Assembly (NCBI RefSeq): GCF_001649575.2
Contig: NC_051438.1
Location: 25,563,786 to 25,627,785 of the forward strand
Origin: Kryptolebias marmoratus
Lineage: Eukaryota; Chordata; Actinopteri; Cyprinodontiformes; Rivulidae
Length of the DNA: 64,000 bases
Direction: 5' to 3'
Shown: piece after piece, positions 25,870-37,615 of the stretch
How positions within the stretch are numbered: the first letter of the stretch is position 1
Layout of the letters: every line of letters starts with the position of its first letter
Notes under the pieces: model-generated
What the model was told of the DNA's origin: nothing
The model's database searches: none
Seen by the model: only the letters and a program-made list of their open reading frames with translations
Program-made: the position numbers and the translations under genes

Positions 25870-26165
25870 AGTTCTCAAGGCAAAGTATGACATTAATAAA
25901 AAGGTTATTCAGAACTAAATCAAAATGGTGCCGATTGTGACTGACCTGCATTAGGTTGACCATACTCTGTGTAGGTAAACAATAATGATTGGTAAGTTGA
26001 ACAATTTTCAATCACTTTGGTTGTTTTTGGAGGTGAACAAACACACATAGTAGTAAGGAAATTTTGCTAACACATTTTTGATTTAAGGACACTAACCATC
26101 AAGATGAGAAAAAATATTGTGCAGATTTTGTTTGTTGGTTTGTTTGGTCTTCATGAAAATGCACC
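25870..26165 (+). repeat. dispersed repeat, copy 1
   Basis: Shares with copies 2 and 3 the blocks AATGGTGC (25924-25931), TGTGTAGGTAAA, ACACATTTTTGATTTAAGGACA and ACCATCAAGATGAGAAAA followed by ATATTGTGCAGATTTTGTTT. Diverged and probably incomplete at the left. Family unknown to me. Confidence 0.65.
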
Positions 26166-26736
26166 AAGAACATTTGAAACTTCACTGGCAACTAATGTGG
26201 TTAATGTAACTAGAAAAACATGCATCATTTGCAAAGTATGGGTTAAAAAGAACAAAAGAAGAGGTGACAGGAATGTTGTTAACTTTTAACATTTGTTCAG
26301 GCAACAGGAACAACGTTACAATCCATCTTGAGGGGAACACATTCGTGGCAAACCATCCAGCGGTTGTTTTAAATTTAAAACGATTCAATAAAGAAACCCC
26401 AAAACACATAAAAATAAAACACACAAAATAAAGCAACAAAAAAATTCAAACAAGTTATTAAAACTTAAAATAAAAATAAATAAAACAATGAATTTGTGAG
26501 TTTTGAACAAAACAAAAAACTTTGTTTCAAAATGAAAGCTGTGTCTATATCTCATAATAACCACACAAACTCTTAATACATTATTTATGTAAAGATAACC
26601 CAGAAAATAAAGTCAGTCCTGTTTGATGTTTTTTCGTTAAAAGAATAGTTTGAAGTAAGTATAAGTCGTTCTCAGTAATATAAGATATTTCTTTTGAAGT
26701 GTTCCAACTCTTAGATGTACAAATGCTATATATACA

Positions 26737-26776
26737 CCCCCCCCCCCCACACACACACACACACACACCCATGTAC

Positions 26777-26807
<31 letters not shown>
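26737..26807. repeat. compound C-run, (AC)n, (AT)n microsatellite
   Basis: A 12-base C-run is followed by (AC)10, a short spacer and about 14 AT units. Likely polymorphic. Confidence 0.9.
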
Positions 26808-27116
26808 CAGGTGCAATGAATAATTTTATAATAATTTTATTCTTGTAAACTTGGTGTAACCACTGTACTGTATATGCTCGTGGGTAGGTTTTAACACTGA
26901 CCAAACTCTGTCACTTGATAGACTTGTCACTGTAAAGAAATGTTTTGGCAGCTGTAAACAAACTTGTCGTCTTGAGTCCAAAGACAAATACATGTGACAC
27001 TCATGACAATTCAGCTGCACAAATACAGGTGCCTGCTTCAACTGGTAATTAGACAGCAAACAGCTAACATGATCCAGATAATTAAGGAGCTGTCAGTAAT
27101 GTATTCAGTTGCTTAC

Positions 27117-27333
27117 CTGCTGTTGAAAGGGTTATCCCCGGGTATCACATGACTGCCACTGGGACCGATCAAAAAGCTGACCCGGTCATAAAAACTCTTG
27201 GATGAGGGCTGGGCAGCTGCACTCTGGCTTTGGCTGGCAACTGAAGCGGGGTCAGCTGAGCCACGACAGTAGGTCTGACCCTGGCAGGAGATTTGAGAGC
27301 AGCAGTCTGGGTCCATGCAGTCAGTGAGCCCAT
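27117..27333 (-). CDS. tenm3: tenm3 exon: Cys-rich segment leading to TTR-like domain
   Basis: The 217-nt exon encodes [16 protein letters not shown] and [13 protein letters not shown], a Ser/Ala/Gln-rich variable stretch, then [19 protein letters not shown] and [17 protein letters not shown] and KSFYDR are teneurin landmarks. It links the EGF stalk to the rigid ectodomain shell. The acceptor is CACTGTTTTCCAG and the donor GTAAGC. The exon ends with AG, which joins C of the next exon to make Ser. Confidence 0.95.
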
Positions 27334-27836
27334 CTGGAAAACAGTGAGGAGACAGTCAAGACAGGTAGGGAAAGTTTGGCTGACCTAGATACGTAGGGTT
27401 TCACAAAGAAAAACTAAGCACCTCCAACCTGCGTTGAGCTTGGTTAGACACAGATGACTTCTTACATGAACTTAAGTGCATTAAAAAAGAGCAATGCAAT
27501 GTAAATCTTTCAAAGTACCTCTCATGAACTTTAAAAGTTCTGGTTTGATAAGGCATAAGAGCAGTCCATTAGATCCCAGCCTGTCTTTCTAATTGATCTA
27601 CTACTGTATATTTCAAAGCATGGTGCTTAACAATCTGCTCTGCTGCTACATTTGCATATTTCTTCCACTGATGTTTTATGTATGATTGATTTGTTTTGTT
27701 TGTTTGCAGTGTCACCAAGGGGCCACATCAAAAGCAATTTCCTGTCTGGTGCAATAGGAGTTCCAGACAAGCTTTTTTTATTTTTTTTTTTCTGAGGCTA
27801 AAAGACAATTTGTACAAGGCGTTTACTCCTTCCTAC
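27334..27836 (-). other. intron
   Basis: 503 nt. Carries a T-run at about 27774-27791 just downstream of the donor. Nothing else recognised. Confidence 0.85.
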
Positions 27837-27983
27837 CTCCCTCGTTATCCTTGCCGTCAGAGCAGAGTGTTTCGGTCGCGACGTCGCAACCGAGCCCTCT
27901 CCATCCTGACTGGCAGATGCAGTGCCAGACATTCTGATCCAGGACGCACCTTCCATTGTTGTTGCAAAGCCCGGGGCAGCCGT
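27837..27983 (-). CDS. tenm3: tenm3 exon: EGF-like repeat 8 and start of Cys-rich segment
   Basis: The 147-nt exon encodes [18 protein letters not shown] followed by [17 protein letters not shown] (EGF8, six cysteines) and then [14 protein letters not shown], the beginning of the Cys-rich, DNEGDG-containing segment. The acceptor is GTTTTGACAG and the donor GTAGGA. Phase is 1 at both ends. Val replaces the Gly I expect in the usual GWHC motif; otherwise the exon is typical. Confidence 0.95.
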
Positions 27984-28986
27984 CTGTCAAAACACCACAC
28001 ACGGGTCAAAAACAACCGAGCGAACAACAGCGAGGAGATCAGAAGGAGAAGGAAGGAGAGAAGACAGGAGCAAAAGAGGCAAATAGAGTGAAAAAAGGCA
28101 GAGGAGGGGTAAATATGATAGAAGACAAGAGTGAGTGAACATACAGTATGATACACCTGGGGATGGGGGGAGACTGTGAGGGGTTACAGTCGTTTCACAT
28201 GAGTTCTTGGTGCAACTATTATGAAAAATGAAATGCATGTGTGCTGACTTGTTATTAAAACACTCAAAGATAATGCAAATGCAGTTATATTTTGTGCTTT
28301 TTAGGGTTAAAATTAAAACTTCAATGGAGGTTTTTGCATGAATCTAGAGAAAGATTGTAATTGGAAACAAATTCACATTATAATTCTGTACTTAAGTTAG
28401 AAATTTAAGAGTTTTCTTTTGTTCAAAGTCACACAAATCACATTTGAGAGGCCGAACATCCTTCAGTGGGAGGTTCACTACTTTCGCCTGCAAATAATTA
28501 GTGCAGGAACTGCCCATTGCAGATGTTGGAAACACTCATGTGAAGTAACTGCAACATCAAAGGAGAAAAGGAAGTGTATATGTAAATAGGAGGAAGTTGG
28601 AGAAGAAGAAGAGGGGGTCAAGAGTCTCCACATTTACAGAAAACAGTGCACTTGCTGCCAGATCGCATTCCTTCTATAATGGAGGGTGAAGACAGGGAGC
28701 CGAAACATGACTAAACCACACCAGTTCTGGGCGTTTAATCTGGCAAACACAGGGACAGTGGGGGGAGGGGGTGGAGAAGGGACCGTGGAGTCTGGCGTGA
28801 GACTTGTTCAGACGGACAGGAGATGGAGGGGACATATTGGGGGGGAGGGGGGAGCAGGATCACAGCAGAAACATTATGATCGACTCGGACATAAAACAGG
28901 TGTATATACGCCGTGCTAGGAGAAACAGAGAGCAGGGAGGGATTGTTCATGACAATCTCCCTTGTGGGGGTAGTGGTTCAATTTAC

Positions 28987-29007
28987 CTTTATATCCTATC
29001 TTGACTG
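28987..29007 (-). CDS. tenm3: candidate optional site-A microexon 2 (21 nt, or 24 nt from 29010)
   Basis: Bounded by a donor GTAAAT (28986 and below) and an acceptor region TTTCCCTTTCCTCGGTTGTG then AATAGGAG, this segment would add AVKIGYK (21 nt from 29007) or GAVKIGYK (24 nt from 29010) between EGF7 and EGF8. Both choices keep phase 1-1. KIGYK matches a segment (KIGYKE) that I remember from the site-A insert of teneurin-2/3 transcripts, which makes this more convincing than the neighbouring candidate. The exact acceptor cannot be decided from sequence because AG dinucleotides occur three bases apart. Confidence 0.5.
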
Positions 29008-29491
29008 CTCCTATTACACAACCGAGGAAAGGGAAACATTTGGAAAAGAAAATTACTTATCTCTGTGGTGGCAGTGTGCTAAGACTGGCAAACACATTTA
29101 CTTAGAGTCACTTGCAAAAAGTGGAAACGATGTCAGGCACGCAGCTGCCTGCAAACGTGGATGAAATATTTAGAGAAGAAGCTCTGCAGGTTATTTTCTT
29201 GAATATCACTTTTGCAATCACCACGTGTCAGCTTTGTCTTTAATTTCAACCTCTCGACTGTGTGTGAAAATCACAGTATTTACGATGATTGAGCTGAAGA
29301 GTTAATACTAAGCTTGAGTGAAAACATATGACTAATATATATTGAAAAATTGGGACGTTTAACTTTTTTTTTTTAATGGGTCCACATTTTTAATAAAAAA
29401 AATTGAGGTGTTAAGTGGAATTAAAAAACAACAACAACAACATTTTCATGAAGAATACAACTTTCATGCAAAGTGAAAAGTGTCTTTTTAC

Positions 29492-29512
29492 CTGATACTC
29501 TGGAATCCAAGG
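29492..29512 (-). CDS. tenm3: candidate optional site-A microexon 1 (21 nt)
   Basis: In the EGF7-EGF8 intron a 21-nt segment is bounded by an acceptor (GGCTTACATGTGTAG, with CTTCCTCTT further upstream) and a donor (CAG|GTAAAA). Phase is 1 at both ends, so with the flanking split bases it would insert seven residues (ALDSRVS) after GEHCTI and then form an Asp codon with the next exon. The position equals the known variable site A of teneurins, where an insert with an HYLD..V-like core occurs in paralogues. Family resemblance is only partial (LD, RV), so this is an inference. Confidence 0.3.
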
Positions 29513-32203
29513 CTACACATGTAAGCCAAGAGGAAGTCGGAAAGAAACAGAGAGGTAGGCAGACAGGCATGCAGACATAGAATAAAGAGGAGAATGGATA
29601 TAAGAAGGAGTTAGGCAAAGAAATGTTTATAGAAAGAAATAAGCTGAAAATCTATTTGAGAGAAGATGGCAAAGGAGCTTCTTTACAGTTTCACTGCAGC
29701 AAAAGGAAAAAGACAGTATTAGAAAACCTTAGAGTTTAATTTTAATTAACACAGTGAGTCATTAATCAGGAATATAGATGTCTTCATGGTTAAGATCACA
29801 TTTTTCTTCTGTTAAACGGCCTTGGATGGTGAACATGTTTCTGTCTATAGAAGCAACATAAATCAATTCAGCAACTTGTGCTTGGTAAAATATTCATTGT
29901 TAACACTCTCCATCTGCCTTTGTTTTGCCAAAAACAAGAGAAGCCGATGCACAGGAGATAAAAAAAAAAGACCACACTGGGTTTTTTTTTTTTTTTTTTC
30001 ATATTTGAGATTTGTAACACTCTTTGTTTTTGGACCCTGTGAGTCAGTTTCATCTGGGTATGCATCAAAACATTCCACTGTCTGCTTGTCAGCATGTGTA
30101 CAGGCTCAGCTTCTAATATGAATCAAAATACTGTGCTTTTGTATATTTCATTCATTCATTTTTTTTTTTTTTCATCATCTCTACTTCAGCGATTTTATGC
30201 TAAGACAAATCAAAAACACCTTAGCAGCAGACTGCAGTGCTGAGAAAGCAGTGACAATAGGGTAAGCCTTGCATATAAAACAGGATCTAGATGCTCGTGG
30301 AAAAGAATGACCAAGAAAGTGCTCCATTCAGGCGCTGACCATGTAATGTGATTAAAAGGCGCTTTGTGCAAATGGCAGTTATTCAGGGTTTGAAAGACAA
30401 AATAAGCTCCCAGTTCCTTAAAGAAAAGGTAACGCACCACCTATTCATAGCCTCTGCGTCTAAAGCATGGAGTTACTTTCCTGACGGGAGCCTTGAACAG
30501 GAGAAAAGAAAGAGAAAATGGATGACGCGCAGGCGGCCCCCGAGGAGGGAGAGATTAATAAGATCAGGAATGTGACCTCCTCCACAACTGCCTCACTGCA
30601 AACTCCCCTTACCTCAGAGATGTGCTGCAGACAGGGGATTGCTTATGAGAGAACTTGTAAATACATAATTGGGGTTCAAGAGTTTGGAGGGTCGGATCTT
30701 TGTTTCACCGGGAATGAATGTGTCTTCGTCGAGAGGCAGGAAATGACACTTGCGGGAATGGTGTTTGACGCGGAGTGTCAAGGTTTAACTACGGGAACTT
30801 TGACAGAGGGGAAGATGCAGAGGAAGTTTGAGTTAAAGGTCAATAAGAAGTGGCATCTCAGAACTCATTATCCTCATTAATGCCAGGTGAAGCACTGCTA
30901 TTTCAGAAAAAAATGATAATCCAAAGAGGCCAACTGGTGGCTTTTTGGCTCCCTCAGTACCTGCCCTTGACTCCCGAATACAAGAAGTCTCACCTGAGTA
31001 GTGTAAAAGGTGAAATATATTTATGATTTATTTAAATTACTAAGTTCATGTGCGGCCTTTTGAAAGAATCATGTTTACAAAAAAAAAGGCCAACCGATGA
31101 CTAACAAAATGATACATTTCTTCTTTGTTTTCACTTATAGAAAGGTAAAGAAATAAGATCTACAACTTATTGACATAAATAGTTTTTTTTTCTCCTTTTA
31201 TCCCAATAAAATTCAAAACTACTTTAAATTCGGATCCATTTCTTTCATTCAGTTACACGGTGCAGGTAGAGGACAAATAGAACAGAAGATTATATTTCCA
31301 CAAGGAACAACAACTGTTTGCCTTTAGAAATTAAAGAACCTGAAAGCTAATATGAATTTAATAAAAATCAGCATGTGTTAGGCAGAAGAGTAGAATGCAC
31401 TCAAACCACCTGAAGTAGAAGTCTTTGTAAGGTAAACATAAAAAAACAAGAATAGCAGGTGTTGTTTCATGCTAATTTGGAATGATAACATTGTGTAGGA
31501 TAATCCTACACAGCAACAAACTTCATAAACTGATCACATAATGTTTAGCAGTAAACAGCAATCAAAGTGGAACAAAATATAAAGTATTTGGCACTGTCTG
31601 TAAAAAATGAAAATAATAAATTATGGCAAAAATACATCGCAACTTTTTGAAGACACAATTAAAGTTTCACATTGATTTTTACTACTGATTTTCCCCTCAG
31701 CTCTCTTAGATAGAATGTGCCCAACTAAACGATCACATGATCCCTTCTACCTCTCTGCTTTGGCAGACCGTCAACATATTCTAATCCTTCACCATCTAGT
31801 ATCGTCCGATCAGCCACCCCTAATTTGAGTTTAAAATAAGTTTAGCCCAATTACTTGAGTGAATGTTGTCATTTATTTTCAGTCAGCGAGCGTGGCTGTC
31901 CACATCCTGGCCGCACAGTTCGGTTCAGTGGAAACTGGATTGCAAGAAACAGAAGTTTTGCTCTGCGGACTAAAAATATCACTAACAGCTACTCATGACT
32001 AGTTTGCCAAAGTTGTTAAAAGAGTGTAGGCAGCAACAGAAGTATAACATGATCTAATGACTGAAAACCTTTCAGAGAATACTGACATTCACACTCCAAC
32101 ATTGCCCTTTTTTCCTTGCCAATAATTGAATTTCCTCTGTGGTTTGGGTTTCTCTGGAAAACATGTGTGGGTGTGGAGAGCTGCATGTGTCACCGTGGCT
32201 CAC

Positions 32204-32389
32204 CAATGGTGCAGTGTTCACCCGTCCAGCCCTGGTGGCAGTCACACTTGCCCTCCCGGCAGACTCCGTGGTCGATGCAGCGTGGGTGACAGTCCCTCTG
32301 CTCACATTCTGGTCCCGTCCAGCCTTCCTCGCAGTGACACACACCGCCGATACAGGAGCCATGGGGACCGCAGTCCACCACACACACCT
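32204..32389 (-). CDS. tenm3: tenm3 exon: EGF-like repeats 6 and 7
   Basis: The 186-nt exon encodes EGF6 ([20 protein letters not shown]) and EGF7 ([20 protein letters not shown], then [10 protein letters not shown]), each with six cysteines. The acceptor is TTTTGCAACAG and the donor GTGAGC. Phase is 1 at both ends. Its 3' junction, after GEHCTI, is the family's splice site A, where short optional exons insert residues between EGF7 and EGF8. Joined directly to the next exon it reads CTIDGCPGLC. Confidence 0.96.
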
Positions 32390-35300
32390 CTGTTGCAAAA
32401 CAGAGAGCCGTTGAGACATGTAGCTTCTGTTGTGTGAAAGGAAAAAAAAAAAAACTCTCCCCTTTGGCACTGATGTATTTTTGCATTCTGTATAGATGCA
32501 TCTGCTAGAAAAAAAAATGCTCTGATGTTTGCTGAGAAGTGTTTGCTCCCGCTGTTAAAGTGGGTCAATAAGTTTAACGGTAAACAAAACTTGTTTTCAA
32601 CCCTATTCCTATCAAATGCCCGATAAGAAACTCTGACTTTGTATTGCAACAACAGCAGTCTGGTAGAATTTAAAACGACTCAAAATCACAGCTATGTGTT
32701 AAAGTTAAGCAAATGATGTAATATTTTACACAGGAAATGTCAGATTTTTACTGCTTCTTTATGCAGTTAGGATCCGATGAACTTGTTTCATTTTCTTTTC
32801 TTTTTTTTTTTTTTCTAAATAAGCCTGGAGTGCAAAACATAGCTTACTCATGTCATATTACTGTATTAAAACCTGAATCAGATGCAATGTCCAATCAATT
32901 TACACAATAGGTATTTAGATGCAGAAAAAAGGGCGTAATTATTCCTCTAATGACTATAAATGTCATTAACTTTAATGGTTCAGACAAAACTAAAGTCCTT
33001 CTAATTTTCAGGGTTTGACATTTTAATTTGTAAATTGTTTTGTTCACTTCAGCAACAAAAAGGGCATCAAGCAAATTGAAAACAACTGAAAAGCATCTAG
33101 AATTAAATGAAATTGGATAAAATGTCAAACATAACATTAAAAAGAAACTTACAATGTTTTCATAATGGAAGAGGGATGTGTTCTGACTCGGATCACATGA
33201 ATTGAAAGTAAAATTTATTTAACAACAAATTTTAGAGAGCCTAAATTATTTCATCAGCAAGCTGCTTCAATTCCTGCAACGCCCACCTTCCATCTGAAAT
33301 AACAACAGTGTTTACAACATAAATTAAGGATTTGTCTAGAGTAAAATAAAGTAAAAAACTACCAACGCGTCCCCAAACAACTACTCTTTATTGTCTTTGT
33401 GTTTGTGCTGCAATCAGTGTTATCATTTTATAGATTCAGATATTTATTTATGCAGTAGCGTAAAAATGAAACAACACTTGTCATCACTCAAAAAGCTTGT
33501 AAGAATAAAACACTGCAATTACTGTATGTCTAAAAGCTTCCAAAAGAACCACTCAAATGTATTATGGAACCCCATTTGCCCGAGTGTCTTAACAGACTGA
33601 GGCGAGGGTTGCGGATTTAAGCAGGTTCTTTTGTCTCGACTCAGAGATGCAGGATGAACATGTTTTCTTAAACTACGGAGCACTGCAAACAGAAGAGCAG
33701 CTGTTGTGGATCTGCGCTCTCTTAAGAAAATTCAAATAATTGAATCCAAAATTGGTGAGCACTCATTCTCTCTCATGTTAAAGATAATGCTCAACAAGCT
33801 GCTTCTGCTCTTGTGGGAGACAAAGGAATGTTGATTTGCAGGAAACGAGCTATCATCAAATCTTTTCAACAGGGCTTTTTTGTTGTGACAGACTCCTTGT
33901 AGAGAAAAGTAGTTTAAAAATGGCCTCAAAATTTAAAATGGTGTAGAAAATATCAATATGTACCCATGCTGCAGAAGAAGTTTGTAACTTTTAGAAAACT
34001 TGCTATTGTCTTTAGGGGAAGGAGATATTTCGGGATGCACAGGCTGCTCAGCAGGTGAGCAGAATCTGACAGTTTTTAGTTTAACCGATGACCAGCAGAT
34101 GCCACACTGAAAATTTAGATTTTTTTTTCTTTTCCAGGCCATGAATGCACCATAGCTAAGGTGGTACCAGTGGGCTCAGTTGATGAACAGCATTCATGAG
34201 GGAGTCTCCCCAATGTCTCCAGAATGTCATATGACTTTTGTGGATTTCTCAAATTCACTGTGAGTAGCAGAGGTATGCAGCGCTGTCGCTTGAGTTTCGA
34301 ACATAAAAATTTTTGCAAAAACATTTTTTTTGTAATAGTTATAAAACCGTTGCAGGCACTTCCGAACCATCTAAATTTTGTCACAGATGTATGCAACTCA
34401 TCTCAAGAACGCTAGAGCTGTAATTTGACAACTGCACAGTAGCTCCGTTTTGACAGAAAACATCCGAGGCAAATGTCCTGGTCTAAAAGCCACACTCATG
34501 ATAAATAATAATTATTGAAAAACTAGTCCAAATCTGCCTATCTTTATTTCAAAAGTGTATTCTACTCCAGCAGTTCGGCGGCAGCTGCCGAGGTGGGATC
34601 AAAGTGAACCAAAGTGGACGGAAGTGGGCAACAAAATAACATGCACGGCCTTGAATACAGCTTTGCAAACCACAAACACAAAAATAAGTTGTGTAGTGCA
34701 AAACACAGCCACACAGCTCACTAGATACTTGGTCATAAACACTCAGAGTTCAGAAAGACGGCAGCTGAAAATTCACACAATCCTTCGCAGTTTTGAGGGA
34801 TTTTTTTCATCAACTTATCCCAACAGTCGTAGCTCAGACAGACCTCATTAAACAGCTAAGTCACCGTAGCAAAAGATTGTTTTCGGTGTGTAGATTTTTG
34901 ATCAGGAAGGATTAAACTTAGCTATTTATAATATCTGTAGCATGTTCTCCAAGAGGAATAAGAAGCAAAGAAACAAATTTTCTACAGAGATATATGCTGC
35001 TCACTTAATGCTCAGTAAAGACTATAGTTTTACTTTATTGCACCTACTACAACTTAAACAGGTGACATAAAAAAAATCCAGCTAACTTTATGAGACCTAT
35101 AATATGCAGGAATGAGGGAAAATATGAAAAAAGATTTATTATTTTAATAGTTACTAAAATCAAGCTGTATTTTGCCAAGCAAATAGCTACAATAGAAAAA
35201 ATGTATTCCATGAAATGAAACAGTAAGTAATTTTGTTTACTAAAAATGATGATGCAATTTATTTGAAATCGAGGGCTTATAGAGAAGGACGGCACAATTA

Positions 35301-35859
35301 AATAACTATAAAGTGGTTTAAACAGATGTAATGTAATATAGTTCCTTTGAGTTGACGTCAATTCAAATAAACTGAATTGAATTTCATTTATTTAATTTTT
35401 TTTTTAAATTATCTTTGTCAAGTATTTTCAAACTTTTTTATGTTTATTTTTCCACTGACAAAGAGCCTGGCAACCTGGTGTTGTTTTGGAAAAAAATGTA
35501 ATAATAATAATATTATTTAAAAAATCTATCATAAACCCATAGCCATGTTTTTATTCAGCCTGAAGTTAGCAAAAGATTAATTATGTTTTCAATAACTTCT
35601 TACAGAAAAACTGTACTTGTCTGAAATCCTGATGGACAGGTCAGACCTTTGCAAAAAATTTTAAATCTGAATCAGTCTTGCAAACATCAGCCGGAGCGTC
35701 TCCACAAATTAACATGCATCGTTTTTCAGCTCAAAATGCAACAAGTCATGAATAAAATATCCACTCATTTTGTTTTTAAATTTTTCTCTTTTTTTAAGCC
35801 AATCTACCCCTACTGCTTTGCCCTCACTCATCCCCTTTACTGAGGCTCTTTTGACTGTC

Positions 35860-36180
35860 TGTCTGTTCCAGCTCTCTGAATGGAGTTTTTCTTCGATTGA
35901 GGGACCTTGGATGGTTCTGATTAAGCTGAGCAGACACTGTAGAATATTAAGCGTGCCTCTGGAGGGGAGTCATTTAATTCCAAAGGAATACCTCCTTCTC
36001 ATAGAATCTATGCAATCAATTTTTCATTAGTGCAAAAGTGTTTATCTGCCTTTAACATGCCCCTGACTCAAGCTGGATAGGGGGTTGTGGGCGGTCGATC
36101 CATGCTACAGCTTGTTAATTAAAGTTTATTTAATTGAAGAAGAACCACAGCATTAATTACGGAGGAATCCTCCACCCATC
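35860..36180. promoter_or_regulatory. candidate conserved non-coding element
   Basis: A non-repetitive intronic block with dense homeodomain-type cores: TTAATTAAAG (36115-36124), TTTAATTGAA (36129-36138) and ATTAATTA (36152-36159). Teneurin loci are known to be rich in developmental enhancers. Function here is inferred only from composition; no alignment was possible. Confidence 0.3.
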
Positions 36181-37164
36181 CAGATGGGTAAACTCACTAA
36201 CTTTTGGACCGCACCAAGGCCGGGCTTGTCAGTTCAGCTATTGACAAATCCTGAGACGTCCTGCCGAGTAAGAGGATGGCTGAAAATCTGAAAGCTATAA
36301 AAGAATAGCAAATTACTTCTTTTAAAAAACAGAAGTGAAGTGAGACACAAAGCAGATAAAAACACTGCTCACTAACACAATTATTCTTTGTTTCTTGGGC
36401 ACCAACCAAACTGGCGACATGCTGCTTCAAAAGGTCTGCAAAGGCACCTATCATCTCAAACGTACCATCCAGACGCAATTACACTTTGATTTTCAGATGA
36501 AGTTCCGCAAAGAAAATATCTTTGAGAGTCTTTTATGCTGAGAGATAAAAAAAAATTCTGAAACTTCGGGTTTTAATTGTTTGACTCAGTATGATTTCCT
36601 CTTAGGGGGACAACACGCAGAGAGGAAGTCAACTCTGAGAGGGGGAACAGCACATAAATCACCTGAATCTCAGACACAGATAGCAGCTGGGAGGGGCCAG
36701 CCTTTGAACTAACAAGACACCTACCTGTGTCGAAAGACAAACCCATCGAATACAAAGATGGTAACAAATGAAGAGGCTCTGCAGCGAGCAGATGGGAGCA
36801 ACAAAATTGTCTTTTTTTTCTCCCCCTCTACAAAACGTGAAGCTGCTATATAATACACTGGCACTTTCAGAAAATATTTTTAAACAAATCTATCTATAAG
36901 TTCAGACACACAAAAAGAACATATGCTAAGTTATTAAAAAAACACACCACAGTCAAAGCTTTGTTGTCAGCATATGTTGGGATTAAAATGAGCACGTGAT
37001 GTGAGTGTTGATTACTCAACTTTGAGAGTGTGATCACACGCACAGTATGATTTAATTAGTTCAAAACATATTAAATCGTTTGTAATTCTGCTTTTTCATT
37101 TAGGTTCCAACTAAAAGAAAACCTTTAAATTTAGCAGATGTCACAAAAGTTAAGGTGTTGCTTA

Positions 37165-37615
37165 ATAGTGTGAGCGAATTTAAAGGTACTCATTTCAAAC
37201 TATGAAATGAAACATAAAAAACTATTATCCTAAATTATCAATTGGTGCAGTTTGAAAAAAAAAAAAGGTTTACTCTAATAGTTTTCCAGATATAATGAGT
37301 GCAACTCACACTTGATGGACATAAAGGACTCAGCTGAATCCAGCAAAAAACTTGAGTCACGTGATTGACCTACATTGGCTGATTGTGGTTTGTGTAGGTA
37401 AAGAAATATGGGGAAGGTTTGACATTTTACCTATTTTCAGTCACGTAATCTGTGTCTGTAAGTGAACAAATGGTAGCTGGCATCTGTTCACCAATTCTGA
37501 TGACACATTTTTAATTTAAAGACACATTAACCATCAATATGAGAAAAATATTGTGTTGATTTTGTTTCTCATTTCATGACTTTTTCTTGTCTAGCCTTCA
37601 TGACTTTACAATGAG
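37165..37615 (+). repeat. dispersed repeat, copy 2
   Basis: The most complete copy: the left block (CAAACTATGAAATGAAACAT, AATTGGTGCAGTTT, AGTTTTCCAGATATAATGA) aligns with copy 3, and the right block (TTGTGTAGGTAAAG, GACACATTTTTAATTTAAAG, ACCATCAATATGAGAAAA) aligns with copies 1 and 3. All three copies have the same orientation. Confidence 0.7.

Larger units (their letters stand above)
22275..27116 (-). other. intron, about 4.8 kb
   Basis: Contains copy 1 of a dispersed repeat (about 25870-26165), a GAAA-type tract (24854-24884) and a compound C/AC/AT microsatellite (26737-26807). No exon recognised. Confidence 0.85.
27984..32203 (-). other. intron holding variable splice site A
   Basis: Separates EGF7 from EGF8. 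Two candidate microexons (28987-29010 and 29492-29512) are described separately. 30330-30880 is a complex block with open frames on both strands that looks non-coding. 28560-28870 is purine-rich with G-runs. T-runs occur at 29981-29999 and 30160-30171. Confidence 0.8.

Noticed and set aside
27696..28156. Plus-strand and alternate-frame open reading over the EGF8 exon
   Set aside because: Shadow frames of the real minus-strand exon 27837-27983 and of low-complexity flanks.
28963..28975. HY-like motif on the minus strand considered as the HYLD part of site A
   Set aside because: Reads HYPH rather than HYLD and has no bordering acceptor and donor in phase.
36197..36478. 93-codon minus-strand frame starting MRLDGTFEMIGAFADLLK
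   Set aside because: No family match, no flanking splice phases that join the EGF5 and EGF6 exons, and composition like surrounding intron.
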